From Xanthobacteraceae bacterium (GTDB lineage Bacteria > Pseudomonadota > Alphaproteobacteria > Rhizobiales > Xanthobacteraceae): 5,673 nt of DNA. Numbering within the stretch: position 1 is the stretch's first letter; each line of letters opens with the position of its first letter. Below the pieces are notes generated by a model. It was not told where the DNA came from. It did no database searches and saw nothing but the letters and a program-made list of their open reading frames with translations. The position numbers and the translations under genes were made by a program. The stretch is from positions 1 through 5,673 of the forward strand of contig JASHRR010000419.1 of the NCBI GenBank assembly GCA_030037185.1, read 5' to 3'. Of the stretch, positions 1 to 5,673 are shown piece after piece.

Positions 1-636
1 CAGCGGATATTGCGCCTCGTCCGGGCGCGGCATGTTCTGGCAGTAGTTCTGGTATACGGCTCGCAGATCGGCGCGGTGCTGATAATTGAGCGTCGCCCCC
101 ATCACCGCGCCGCTGTTGAGGAAGGCGCCGTCGAAGTTCAAGCCGCCGTCGGGATTCTTCGCATAGGTCTCGATCAGCTTGGCGCCGACGAGACCGCCGT
201 AAGATGCGCCGTGCAGGATGGTGTGTTGCGGCTTGCCGATCCGTGCAATGAAGAACTTGCGGGCGTTGTCGGAATCGGCGGCCGCCATTGCGACGCCATA
301 ACCCTCGCGCCGGTAGCTCGACGCCACCCAGGCAAAGCCGCGCCGGACCGCATAGGAATACTTGTTGAGGTCCGCCTTGCTGCCGATCGCGGTCGGCGGT
401 AACAGCGACGGTCCGCCATGGGCGAACACGACGAGGTTGCCATTCCAGGTCTTCGGCACGGCGGCGGTGATGTAAGCCCCAGTCTCGTGCTTGGCGACGT
501 AGCAGGTCGCGATGTCAACGATCGGCTCCGGGCACGGCGTGGGGTCAGGCGGCACCGCCCCCGCTCCTTGCGCCAAGGCCGCACCGGTCATCGCCGCGAA
601 CGCGATCGCTGCAAGCGTCATCCTTGCCTGTGGCAT
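1..636 (-). CDS. exported alpha/beta hydrolase, 3' end outside window
   Basis: The first 212 codons of a minus-strand gene run off the left edge of the window. Residues 1-22 form a signal peptide: Arg5, then a hydrophobic Ala-rich core, then an ALA cleavage site before Gln23, so the mature enzyme is probably periplasmic or secreted. The alpha/beta-hydrolase core follows: a WNGNLVVFAHGG strand (64-75) with the oxyanion-type HGG at 73-75, then a nucleophile elbow GASYGG (143-148) with Ser145 as the likely catalytic serine. The catalytic Asp and His would lie beyond the window edge. Cys35 and Cys45 could form a disulfide in the mature protein. The ATG at 634-636 is chosen because a G6 Shine-Dalgarno-like tract (642-647) sits five bases upstream and because it gives a good signal peptide. 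The substrate cannot be deduced; esterase or peptidase-like activity are both possible. The gene diverges from the CDF gene across about 0.7 kb. Confidence 0.88.
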   Translation of the reverse strand, partial: MPQARMTLAAIAFAAMTGAALAQGAGAVPPDPTPCPEPIVDIATCYVAKHETGAYITAAVPKTWNGNLVVFAHGGPSLLPPTAIGSKADLNKYSYAVRRGFAWVASSYRREGYGVAMAAADSDNARKFFIARIGKPQHTILHGASYGGLVGAKLIETYAKNPDGGLNFDGAFLNSGAVMGATLNYQHRADLRAVYQNYCQNMPRPDEAQYPL

Positions 637-641
637 GCTTT

Positions 642-647
642 CCCCCC
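642..647 (-). promoter_or_regulatory. Shine-Dalgarno-like G6 tract of the hydrolase gene
   Basis: On the minus strand this reads AGGGGGGAAAGC immediately before the ATG at 636. It is a run of six G with a five-base spacer, a purine-rich variant of AGGAGG. It supports the chosen start over the downstream in-frame Met6. Confidence 0.5.
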
Positions 648-809
648 TGGTGCGTTTCGGCGAGGCCGGACAGCCCAAGCCTATTGCAGATGAGCGAAAT
701 TACAAGGTGTCCGTGTGCTCCTGCTATGCAAAGTGGTCAAGCTTTCCGTGGCGCACGCCAGCGACAATCCACCGCTGCGTCGCGCCGGCGGGTGTCAAGC
801 CTCCCGCGT

Positions 810-1076
810 CTAACACCCCGTCAGCCGCGCGAGGAAGCGCGGGTCCGACAGCACCGCGATAGCGGTGCGCGCGAAAACAGCCGCAGGCACGAAGGGCCGC
901 CCGAGCGCCTTCGAGCCCGTTTTGGCAGCGCCGCACCAGCGGTTTCTTGCGTTCGTCCAGTGCAAAGACCGCCAGTTCTGGTAGTGCGATGAGGTCTGCG
1001 CCTCGCCGGGCGCACCTTGCGTCCCCCCCTCCGCAGTGGTGGGGGAGGAGCGTTTTGAGCAAGACCCGTTTCGGGC
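810..1076 (-). pseudogene. possible coding remnant without a start codon
   Basis: This minus-strand frame is open for 88 codons between an in-frame TAG at 1077-1079 and its own TAG at 810-812. It contains no ATG or GTG start and no ribosome binding site. From about 1000 down to 813 the codon third positions are roughly 80% G/C by hand count, as expected for coding DNA in this genome, and the translation has a balanced composition (segments such as HYQNWRSLHW and FARTAIAVLSDPRFLARLTGC). I do not recognise the product. It could be the 3' part of a decayed gene, a reiterated genomic sequence or chance. A neighbouring frame at 937-972 reads AVFALDERKKPL, resembling the start of IscB-type proteins; this is discussed in the findings. 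Confidence 0.2.
825..868. other. two tandem GC-rich hairpins
   Basis: The first hairpin is CCGCGC (825-830), loop GAGGAA, GCGCGG (837-842). The second is GCACCGC (851-857), loop GATA, GCGGTGC (862-868). Both stems are perfect, of 6 and 7 bp, and lie eight bases apart. There is no T-tract on either strand, so they are not canonical intrinsic terminators. They overlap the 3' end of the 810-1076 open frame and may simply be part of it. Confidence 0.4.
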
Positions 1077-1262
1077 CTATCCGCGGGTGTTTAATCTTGC
1101 CTTCCCGCGTGCGCCGTTGAGGAAGCGGGGATTGATGCTGTCCACAACGGAGCTTGGGGTCTGCGGGCGAAAGCCCCGCCTTTGCGTGGGACGGGTCAGG
1201 CTGTTGCGTCGGCTTACGCCGCGGTCGCGCCGCTCTACCGCGTCGAATCGTCTTGAGCCTTG

Positions 1263-1291
1263 TTGACAGTGCACTTGCCTATCGGCTGCGA
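1263..1291 (+). promoter_or_regulatory. possible promoter of the CDF gene
   Basis: A perfect TTGACA -35 hexamer lies at 1263-1268. A 17-base spacer leads to CTGCGA (1286-1291), a poor -10 match, so only the -35 element is convincing. If it is used, transcription would start near 1298. That would leave about 50 bases of leader before the ATG at 1348 and almost none before the ATG at 1303, mildly favouring the 1348 start. There is no recognisable metal-regulator operator. Confidence 0.25.
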
Positions 1292-1347
1292 TCGCGTCAA
1301 GGATGAGCCATTCCTCGTGCGTTGACCTTCTGGTGCCGGAACCTGTC

Positions 1348-2286
1348 ATGTCCTATGCTCAACCCGTCCAAGGCGAAGATCCTGGCCATAGCGGACACGA
1401 CGACACGCCGACGGATTTCGGGAGGGCGTTCGCGATCGCGGCGTCGCTCAATATCACGCTTGTGATCGCACAGGTCGTGTTCGGCGTTCTCGCGAACTCG
1501 GTCGCCCTCATTGCCGACGCGGGGCACAATCTGGGCGACGTGCTGGGGCTGCTGCTGGCGTGGGGCGCCCATGGCATGGCGCGGTGGCAACCGACCAAGC
1601 GCTACACCTACGGCTTCCGGTCGGCTTCCATTCTGGCGGCGCTGTTCAACGGCATCGTTCTGATGGTGGCGACCGGCGCGATTGGCTGGGAGGCGCTGCG
1701 CCGGCTGGCCGGCACCGCCGACGTTGGCGGCGTCACCGTGATGATCGTCGCCGCCATCGGCATCGTGGTGAACGGCATCTCGGCCTGGCTCCTGATGGCG
1801 GGGCGCAAGGGCGACTTGAATGTCCGCGCCGCATTCCTGCATTTGCTCGGTGATGCGGCAATTTCGTTCGGCGTCGTCATTGCCGGCGCGGTCATCTACT
1901 TCACCGGCTGGAACCGCCTCGATCCGCTGGCCAGCCTCATCATTTCGGCGCTGATCGTGTGGGGCACCTGGGGCCTGCTGCGTGAAGCCATCATGATGTC
2001 GCTCGACGCCGTGCCGCAAGGCGTCGACCCGGCAAGCGTGGCAAGCTATCTGCACTCCCTGCCGGGCGTCACCGAAGTCCATGATCTTCACATCTGGGCG
2101 ATGAGTACCACAGAAACCGCCATGACGGCGCATCTGGTCCGCCCGGGCGCGGGGCTCGACGATCGCCTGCTGCACGACATCTGCCATGAACTCGAGTGCC
2201 GATTCAGGATTTCCCATGCGACGCTGCAAGTCGAGGCCGGCGACACCGAGCACGCCTGCCGCCTTGCGCCGGACCATGTGATCTGA
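1348..2286 (+). CDS. cation diffusion facilitator (CDF) divalent metal exporter, CzcD/ZitB-like
   Basis: This 312-residue inner-membrane protein should export Zn(II), and perhaps Cd or Co, in exchange for protons. After a short acidic, His-containing tail (HSGH at 14-17) come six hydrophobic segments, roughly 27-48, 50-74, 92-114, 128-151, 162-185 and 191-211. The transport site is intact: His60 and Asp64 in helix 2 (DAGHNLGD) and His165 and Asp169 in helix 5 (HLLGD), the HD/HD quartet typical of zinc-selecting members. The family motif YTYGFRSASILAALFNG spans 86-102. The cytoplasmic ferredoxin-like domain, from about 213, carries the conserved VHDLHIW (244-250), His262 and the HATLQVE strand (290-296), which bind regulatory metal and form the dimer. 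The ATG at 1348 is preferred. An in-frame ATG at 1303 would add 15 unconserved-looking residues, and its AAGG abuts the codon. No metal-responsive regulator gene is adjacent. Confidence 0.93.
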   Translation: MSYAQPVQGEDPGHSGHDDTPTDFGRAFAIAASLNITLVIAQVVFGVLANSVALIADAGHNLGDVLGLLLAWGAHGMARWQPTKRYTYGFRSASILAALFNGIVLMVATGAIGWEALRRLAGTADVGGVTVMIVAAIGIVVNGISAWLLMAGRKGDLNVRAAFLHLLGDAAISFGVVIAGAVIYFTGWNRLDPLASLIISALIVWGTWGLLREAIMMSLDAVPQGVDPASVASYLHSLPGVTEVHDLHIWAMSTTETAMTAHLVRPGAGLDDRLLHDICHELECRFRISHATLQVEAGDTEHACRLAPDHVI

Positions 2287-2456
2287 CGACGGCGCCGCAG
2301 TCCGACGCGCGCTGTTGCGCCGAGAGCTGCCGTTGCACTCGGCAAGCGCAGGCACCCCGGCGACCGGCGTCAACGAAAACGAACGGCACACTCCGGGTGT
2401 GAGCGGCGGCGCGGAGGACGCCGTGTCCAGATTTCATACGGGTCATCTGCCGACGA

Positions 2457-2476
2457 CGATCGCATCGTGGCGATCG
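2457..2476. other. inverted repeat, possible operator or hairpin
   Basis: CGATCGC (2457-2463) and GCGATCG (2470-2476) are perfect 7-base arms around the 6-base spacer ATCGTG. The repeat lies about 170 bases upstream of the amidase start and about 170 bases after the CDF stop. It could be an operator for the amidase gene or a weak hairpin. There is no T-tract, so a terminator role is not supported. GATC-rich palindromes arise readily by chance in such DNA. Confidence 0.25.
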
Positions 2477-2634
2477 ATTGGACGCGGCAGGAATCATCGA
2501 AACCGCGCCAGAAGCCGGATAAGCCGCAGTGAATTCGATTGCCTCGCAAGTCTGCCGGCTCAATCCCATTGCGGACACCGCCGTCTTCGATCACACTCCA
2601 TGCGAGCCGGGCTCGAACAAAACAACCCAGCGCC

Positions 2635-2640
2635 AGGAGG
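2635..2640 (+). promoter_or_regulatory. consensus Shine-Dalgarno site that sets the amidase start
   Basis: A perfect AGGAGG with a five-base spacer (GTGTG) precedes the ATG at 2646. It decides this start over the upstream in-frame GTG at 2529, which lacks such a site. It is the best ribosome binding site in the window and suggests efficient translation. Confidence 0.85.
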
Positions 2641-2645
2641 GTGTG

Positions 2646-4310
2646 ATGCAGCGTGCGTTAGTGGTGTTGCTTGCGTGGACCGCCGCGGCCGTCGCGGCGC
2701 CGGCATTGGCGGCAGAAGGAGCCGTGTGCGTCGAGAACGCGACGATTGACAATCTGCAAGGCGCGCTCGCCGCCGGCCGCATCACGGCGAGCGATCTCGT
2801 GCGTGCCTATACGGCGCGGATCGAGGCCTATGATCGCGCCGGCCCGCGTCTCAATGCGGTGCGGGAGATGAACCCGGATGCGCTTGCCACTGCGGCAGCG
2901 ATTGATGCGCGCAAGTTCGGCCCGCGGCGGCCGCTGGAGGGAATCCCAATTCTCCTCAAGGACAATATTGCGACCGGCGACGCTCAGCACACCACCGCGG
3001 GCTCGCTCGCCCTTGCCGATGCCTACGCCAATCGCGACGCAACCGTCACCAGGCTCCTGCGCGACGCCGGCGCCGTGATCCTCGGCAAAGCGAACCTCAC
3101 GGAGTTCGCCAATATCCTGGCGATTGACATGCCGTCGGGCTATTCGTCGCTCGGCGGCCAGGTCAAAAACCCGTTTGCTCTGGAAGTCAACGCCAGAGGC
3201 GTTCCGATCGTGCAGCCCGGCGGATCGAGCTCGGGCTCGGCCGTCGCAGTCGCGGCCGGGCTTAGCGCGGCTGCGATCGGCACCGAGACATCAGGGTCGC
3301 TCCTCTCGCCGGCCACCCAGAACGGCGTCGTCACCGTCAAGCCGACAGTCGGGCTCATCAGCCGCGCCGGCATCATCCCGATTACCCACACCCAGGATAC
3401 CGCCGGCCCGCTCACCCGCACGGTGCGCGACGCTGCGATCCTCCTCAACGTGCTGGCAGCTCCTGATCCACTCGACGAGGCGACGCGCGATCTCAAGCGT
3501 CCGGCTGACTTCACGAGCCTCCTCGACAAGGATGGCCTGCGCGGCGCCCGCATCGGCATTCCGAGTGATCCGAACGATCCGGCAAACGACGTGTATTATG
3601 GCGCGCTGTCGCCGCGGGCGGCCGCGGTGATGCGCGACGTGATCTCGGTGCTGGAGGCCGCCGGGGCCACCCTGGTCCGCGCCAATATGTCTACCATCAG
3701 CTGGGCGGGCGGCCCTGGCACTGAGGCAGCCGTCCTCAACCACAATCCGGAGAGTGCAAGCCGATACCAGGCGGAGCGGCGCCCGGTCGTCTATCTCTAC
3801 GAGCTCAAGCACGATCTCAACGCTTACCTGCGCGACTGGGCCAAGGGCACAGGCATGCGCACCATGGCGGACATTATCGCCTTCAACGCGGCGCATGCCG
3901 ACCGCGCGCTGCGTTTCGGCCAGGATATCTTTCTCGCCTCGCAGGCGACCGAGGGCGGCCTCGACGCGATCGAGTACGTTGCGGCGCGGCGGATGGACAT
4001 CCGCGCCTCGCGCACGCTGGGCATCGACGCCTATATGGACGAGCACAAGCTTGATGCCATCTTGTTTCCCGGGAGGAACGGCGCCGCTGTCGCGGCCAAG
4101 GCCGGCTATCCCAGCGTCCAGGTGCCGGCCGGCATGATTGCCGGGATCGGCGGGATCGGGACGCCTGAATATCCCTTCGGCGCCACCTTCACGGGCCGCG
4201 CCTGGAGCGAACCGGTACTGCTGCGCCTCGCCTATGCGTTCGAGCAGGCGACCAAGGCCCGGCGGATGCCGCCCGGAGTGCCGCCGCTGGAACCGGCATG
4301 CAGGCCCTAG
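2646..4310 (+). CDS. exported amidase-signature family hydrolase, peptide-amidase-like
   Basis: This 554-residue enzyme should hydrolyse a C-N amide bond in the periplasm. Residues 1-23 are a signal peptide (Arg3, hydrophobic core, ALAA). The amidase-signature Ser-cisSer-Lys triad is complete: Lys105 in PILLKDN, Ser194 in PGGSSSGS, and nucleophile Ser218 in GTETSGS. The 24-residue spacing between the two serines is that of the family. The block KPTVGLISRAGIIPITHTQDTAGP, from about residue 233, and the GGSSSGS variant of the usual GGSSGGS recall the peptide amidase (Pam) of Stenotrophomonas, which removes C-terminal peptide amides. The C-terminal part is also typical: GYPSVQVPAG, then FTGRAWSEP and LAYAFEQAT. 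The natural substrate cannot be read from the sequence; aliphatic or aryl amides remain possible. About seven residues (around 178-190) appear inserted before the Ser loop compared with relatives as I remember them. The gene has a strong ribosome binding site and is followed by a hairpin at its stop codon. Confidence 0.92.
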   Translation: MQRALVVLLAWTAAAVAAPALAAEGAVCVENATIDNLQGALAAGRITASDLVRAYTARIEAYDRAGPRLNAVREMNPDALATAAAIDARKFGPRRPLEGIPILLKDNIATGDAQHTTAGSLALADAYANRDATVTRLLRDAGAVILGKANLTEFANILAIDMPSGYSSLGGQVKNPFALEVNARGVPIVQPGGSSSGSAVAVAAGLSAAAIGTETSGSLLSPATQNGVVTVKPTVGLISRAGIIPITHTQDTAGPLTRTVRDAAILLNVLAAPDPLDEATRDLKRPADFTSLLDKDGLRGARIGIPSDPNDPANDVYYGALSPRAAAVMRDVISVLEAAGATLVRANMSTISWAGGPGTEAAVLNHNPESASRYQAERRPVVYLYELKHDLNAYLRDWAKGTGMRTMADIIAFNAAHADRALRFGQDIFLASQATEGGLDAIEYVAARRMDIRASRTLGIDAYMDEHKLDAILFPGRNGAAVAAKAGYPSVQVPAGMIAGIGGIGTPEYPFGATFTGRAWSEPVLLRLAYAFEQATKARRMPPGVPPLEPACRP

Positions 4311-4330
4311 GTCTCGCCATCGGTCGAGAC
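4311..4330 (+). terminator. small hairpin directly after the amidase stop codon
   Basis: GTCTCG (4311-4316) pairs perfectly with CGAGAC (4325-4330) around the 8-base loop CCATCGGT, beginning at the base after the TAG. No T-tract follows (GGCCGCGCG), so it is not a canonical intrinsic terminator. It could mark the transcript's 3' end after Rho termination or attenuate read-through into the PhzF-like gene. A second near-palindrome, CGCCTCAGGCG, lies at 4351-4361. Confidence 0.3.
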
Positions 4331-4439
4331 GGCCGCGCGAACACCCCCGCCGCCTCAGGCGAGGACATCTGAGAGGGTGATTTCGAGCGCCGCTACGACC
4401 GGCTTGACGGAATCGATCTACCCGTACCACGAGCTACAC

Positions 4440-5336
4440 ATGCAATTGAACTTCGCCACTGTGGACGTCTTCACCGATCGGCGATTCGGCGGCAACCCGC
4501 TCGCCGTCCTGCCGGATGCACGCGGCCTCACGGCGGAGCAGATGCAGGCGATCGCGGCCGAATTCAACCTTTCCGAGACGACCTTCGTGCTGCCGCCGCA
4601 GGATGCCGCCAACACCGCGCAAGTTCGCATTTTTACTCCTCGCGCCGAGCTGCCCTTTGCCGGCCATCCCAACGTCGGCACGGCATTCGTGCTGGCCGGC
4701 GCCGCAGCCGGCGCGGCGCGGCCCGCCGCGGGCGATACCATGATTTTCGAGGAGAAGGCGGGCCTCGTCCGCATTGAGCTCCTTCGCCAGCGATCAGCGG
4801 TGATCGGGGCGCGCATCACTGCGCCGCAAGGCTTTTCCATGCGCGAAAATATTGCCCCCGAAATCGTCGCCGCGGCGTGCTCTCTCGCGCCCGCCGACAT
4901 CGACACGCGGGCGCACCAGCCCTGCATCGCCTCCTGCGGCACGCCGTTCGTTCTCGCTGCCGTCACGAGCCGCGCCGCGCTCGCGGCCGCGCGGCCACGC
5001 AGCGAAGTCTTTGCCCAGCATGCGCTGGCGACCGGCATTCACCTCTACGTCGAGGCGGTTGCGCCGGTCGCCGATATCGAGGCGCGCATGTTCGCGCCGC
5101 AGTTCGGGGTTACCGAAGATCCCGCGACAGGCTCTGCAAACGTGGCGCTGATCGCCCTCCTGGCGACGCTGCGCGCCGAGCCGGACCTGCGATTGGAGCG
5201 GACAATCTCGCAGGGCGTCGATATGGGACGTCCAAGCCTGATGGCGGCATCCGCCGACAAACGCGCCGGCAAAATCGTCGCTGCCCGCATCGGCGGCAGC
5301 TGCGTGCCGGTGACGACAGGGGTTATATGCGGATGA
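4440..5336 (+). CDS. PhzF-family isomerase/epimerase-like protein
   Basis: This 298-residue protein has the PhzF/diaminopimelate-epimerase-like double fold. The family start FATVDVFTDRRFGGNPLAV covers 5-23. Glu46 in NLSETTFV is the expected catalytic acid/base (equivalent to Glu45 of Pseudomonas PhzF). The motif FTPRAELPFAGHP (65-77) includes His76, and EDPATGSAN (226-234) includes Asp227, both of which should line the active site. QGVDMGRPS near the C-terminus is also conserved. PhzF itself isomerises a dihydro-hydroxyanthranilate in phenazine synthesis, but no other phz gene is present, and most relatives have unknown substrates. A small-molecule isomerase role is therefore all that can be inferred. 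It is probably cytoplasmic, with no signal peptide. The ATG at 4440 fits the family N-terminus, although its ribosome binding site is weak (only CGAG upstream). An in-frame GTG at 4377 would add 21 unrelated residues. Confidence 0.92.
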   Translation: MQLNFATVDVFTDRRFGGNPLAVLPDARGLTAEQMQAIAAEFNLSETTFVLPPQDAANTAQVRIFTPRAELPFAGHPNVGTAFVLAGAAAGAARPAAGDTMIFEEKAGLVRIELLRQRSAVIGARITAPQGFSMRENIAPEIVAAACSLAPADIDTRAHQPCIASCGTPFVLAAVTSRAALAAARPRSEVFAQHALATGIHLYVEAVAPVADIEARMFAPQFGVTEDPATGSANVALIALLATLRAEPDLRLERTISQGVDMGRPSLMAASADKRAGKIVAARIGGSCVPVTTGVICG

Positions 5337-5416
5337 ATGCGCGGGAGCGCGCGCTTGAGAGGTGCCACTGTTTTCTGCGCGCCTGTCCAGGCGGCGGAGG
5401 CACCAATTGACAGAAT

Positions 5417-5459
5417 GCGCCTTATATCCCGCGAATTTATTGGTCGGGATCTAAGGCGC
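5417..5459. terminator. long inverted repeat, possible bidirectional terminator
   Basis: Arms GCGCCTTATATCCCG (5417-5431) and CGGGATCTAAGGCGC (5445-5459) pair at 14 of 15 positions, with one T/C mismatch, around a 13-base AT-rich loop. The repeat lies 80 bases after the PhzF-like stop codon. This is the strongest secondary structure noticed in the window. Neither flank has a T-tract, so factor-independent termination is unproven. A regulatory binding site, a dispersed palindromic repeat or a recombination site are alternatives. Confidence 0.5.
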
Positions 5460-5588
5460 TCGGCGGCGCCGCTTTGCCTTTGCTTCAACTTTTAAAAAAG
5501 CCGTTAGCCAGGCCTGCAACCGCTTGGCATGCCCGCTGTTCGAATTGATGACGCAGTCTGTGCTTCGAAAGTTTGCGTTTGCCGCCCC

Positions 5589-5625
5589 CTGCTTGGCAAG
5601 CCCCGGCTTCAGCCGTGAGGAGCAG
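5589..5625 (-). other. compact structured patch, possible terminator of a minus-strand gene
   Basis: Outer arms CTGCT (5589-5593) and AGCAG (5621-5625) enclose two alternative short stems: GCTTG/CAAGC (5591-5601, one-base centre) and CGGCT/AGCCG (5604-5615, two-base loop TC). The patch lies 10 bases beyond the possible minus-strand stop at 5636-5638. There is no clear T-tract. It is weak evidence for a gene ending at the right edge. Confidence 0.25.
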
Positions 5626-5673
5626 TGACGCAGGATTATCGCCTCAGCGCCATCAGGGCTTTTGTTGCAAGCC

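Larger units (their letters stand above)
637..1347. other. long divergent intergenic region with hairpins, no convincing gene
   Basis: About 710 bases separate the minus-strand hydrolase from the plus-strand CDF gene. The short frames here are Arg/Ser/Pro-rich and lack ribosome binding sites. Besides the tandem hairpins at 825-868, I see an inverted repeat CGCGGG/CCCGCG (1082-1087 with 1104-1109) and a small stem capped by a GAAA tetraloop (1163-1179: GCGGGC, GAAA, GCCCCGC with one bulged C). A C7 run (1023-1029) faces a G5 run close downstream and could pair. A minus-strand open frame at 810-1076 is listed separately. The promoters of both flanking genes must lie here, but only a TTGACA hexamer near the CDF gene is recognisable. 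Confidence 0.6.
2287..2645. other. intergenic region between CDF and amidase genes
   Basis: About 360 bases without a supportable gene. An in-frame GTG at 2529 could extend the amidase by 39 residues, but those residues are polar and would bury the signal peptide, so I treat the stretch as noncoding. It holds a palindromic hairpin (2457-2476) and the amidase ribosome binding site. I see no clear -35/-10 pair and no terminator with a T-tract after the CDF stop codon. Confidence 0.55.
5337..5673. other. gene-poor right end with structured elements, possible tail of a minus-strand gene
   Basis: No complete gene is supported after the PhzF-like stop codon. Two minus-strand frames enter from the right edge. 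One reads LATKALMALRR and stops at TAA (5636-5638); the structured patch at 5589-5625 lies just beyond its stop, as a terminator would. The other stays open to TAG (5451-5453), ends in a Lys/Arg-rich tail (KVEAKAKRRRRAP), and has only about 60% G/C third positions, lower than the real genes here. At most one is genuine. Other visible patterns are the perfect 10-base palindrome GCGGCGCCGC (5463-5472) and an A6 run (5495-5500). Confidence 0.45.

Noticed and set aside
1080..1347. Metal-sensing riboswitch upstream of the CDF gene
   Set aside because: The spacer has some stems, including one with a GAAA tetraloop, but I recognise no NiCo or yybP-ykoY core.
1297..2391. 364-codon minus-strand open frame antisense to the CDF gene
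   Set aside because: Its translation is Arg/His/Gln-rich with no recognisable domain, and it mirrors a gene with clear CDF motifs. Long antisense frames are common in high-GC DNA.
2529..2645. 39-residue N-terminal extension of the amidase from a GTG start
   Set aside because: No ribosome binding site, and it would place polar sequence before an obvious signal peptide. The ATG at 2646 has a perfect AGGAGG.
3291..4430. 379-codon minus-strand open frame antisense to the amidase gene
   Set aside because: Arg/Gly-rich shadow without a domain; the plus strand carries the complete amidase triad and C-terminal motifs.
4377..4439. 21-residue extension of the PhzF-like protein from a GTG start
   Set aside because: The family normally begins a few residues before VDVFT, which matches the ATG at 4440. 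The GAGAG upstream of the GTG is too close to act as a normal ribosome binding site.
4418..5038. 206-codon minus-strand open frame antisense to the PhzF-like gene
   Set aside because: Low-complexity Ala/Ser/Arg composition; the plus frame has all PhzF motifs.
4440..5336. Phenazine biosynthesis cluster
   Set aside because: Only a PhzF-family member is present. No other phz gene is visible, and the family is broad with mostly unknown substrates.
1..5673. CRISPR array, tRNA, rRNA or intact insertion sequence
   Set aside because: No regularly spaced direct repeats, cloverleaf with a TTCGA arm in context, rRNA signature, transposase motif or terminal inverted repeat pair was seen.

Overview
The window looks like chromosomal DNA of a high-GC alphaproteobacterium. 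GC-rich third codon positions, Ala/Arg-rich proteins and the overall style fit Bradyrhizobium/Rhodopseudomonas-type Nitrobacteraceae. That placement is inferred from style alone; there is no rRNA or other marker to confirm it.

Layout, left to right. (1) Positions 1-636, minus strand: the N-terminal 212 codons of an exported alpha/beta hydrolase whose 3' end lies outside the window. (2) Positions 637-1347: a long spacer between divergent genes, with several GC-rich hairpins and an 88-codon minus-strand open frame that has no start codon and may be a gene remnant. (3) Positions 1348-2286, plus: a six-helix cation diffusion facilitator (CDF) metal exporter with an intact HD/HD zinc site. (4) Positions 2646-4310, plus: an exported amidase-signature hydrolase with a complete Lys-Ser-Ser triad, most like the peptide-amidase branch. 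(5) Positions 4440-5336, plus: a PhzF-family isomerase/epimerase-like enzyme with its catalytic Glu. (6) Positions 5337-5673: a gene-poor end with a strong 15-nt-arm hairpin, a second structured patch, and possibly the last codons of a convergent minus-strand gene.

The three plus-strand genes are separated by 359 and 129 bp and have no evident shared pathway. They may be transcribed separately, and nothing shows that they form one system. Two enzymes (the alpha/beta hydrolase and the amidase) carry signal peptides and so probably act in the periplasm. I see no CRISPR array, tRNA, rRNA, intact insertion sequence or known riboswitch. I do not find a clear new system. The items most worth a second look are the remnant-like open frame at 810-1076 with its short IscB-like peptide, and the hairpin at 5417-5459.
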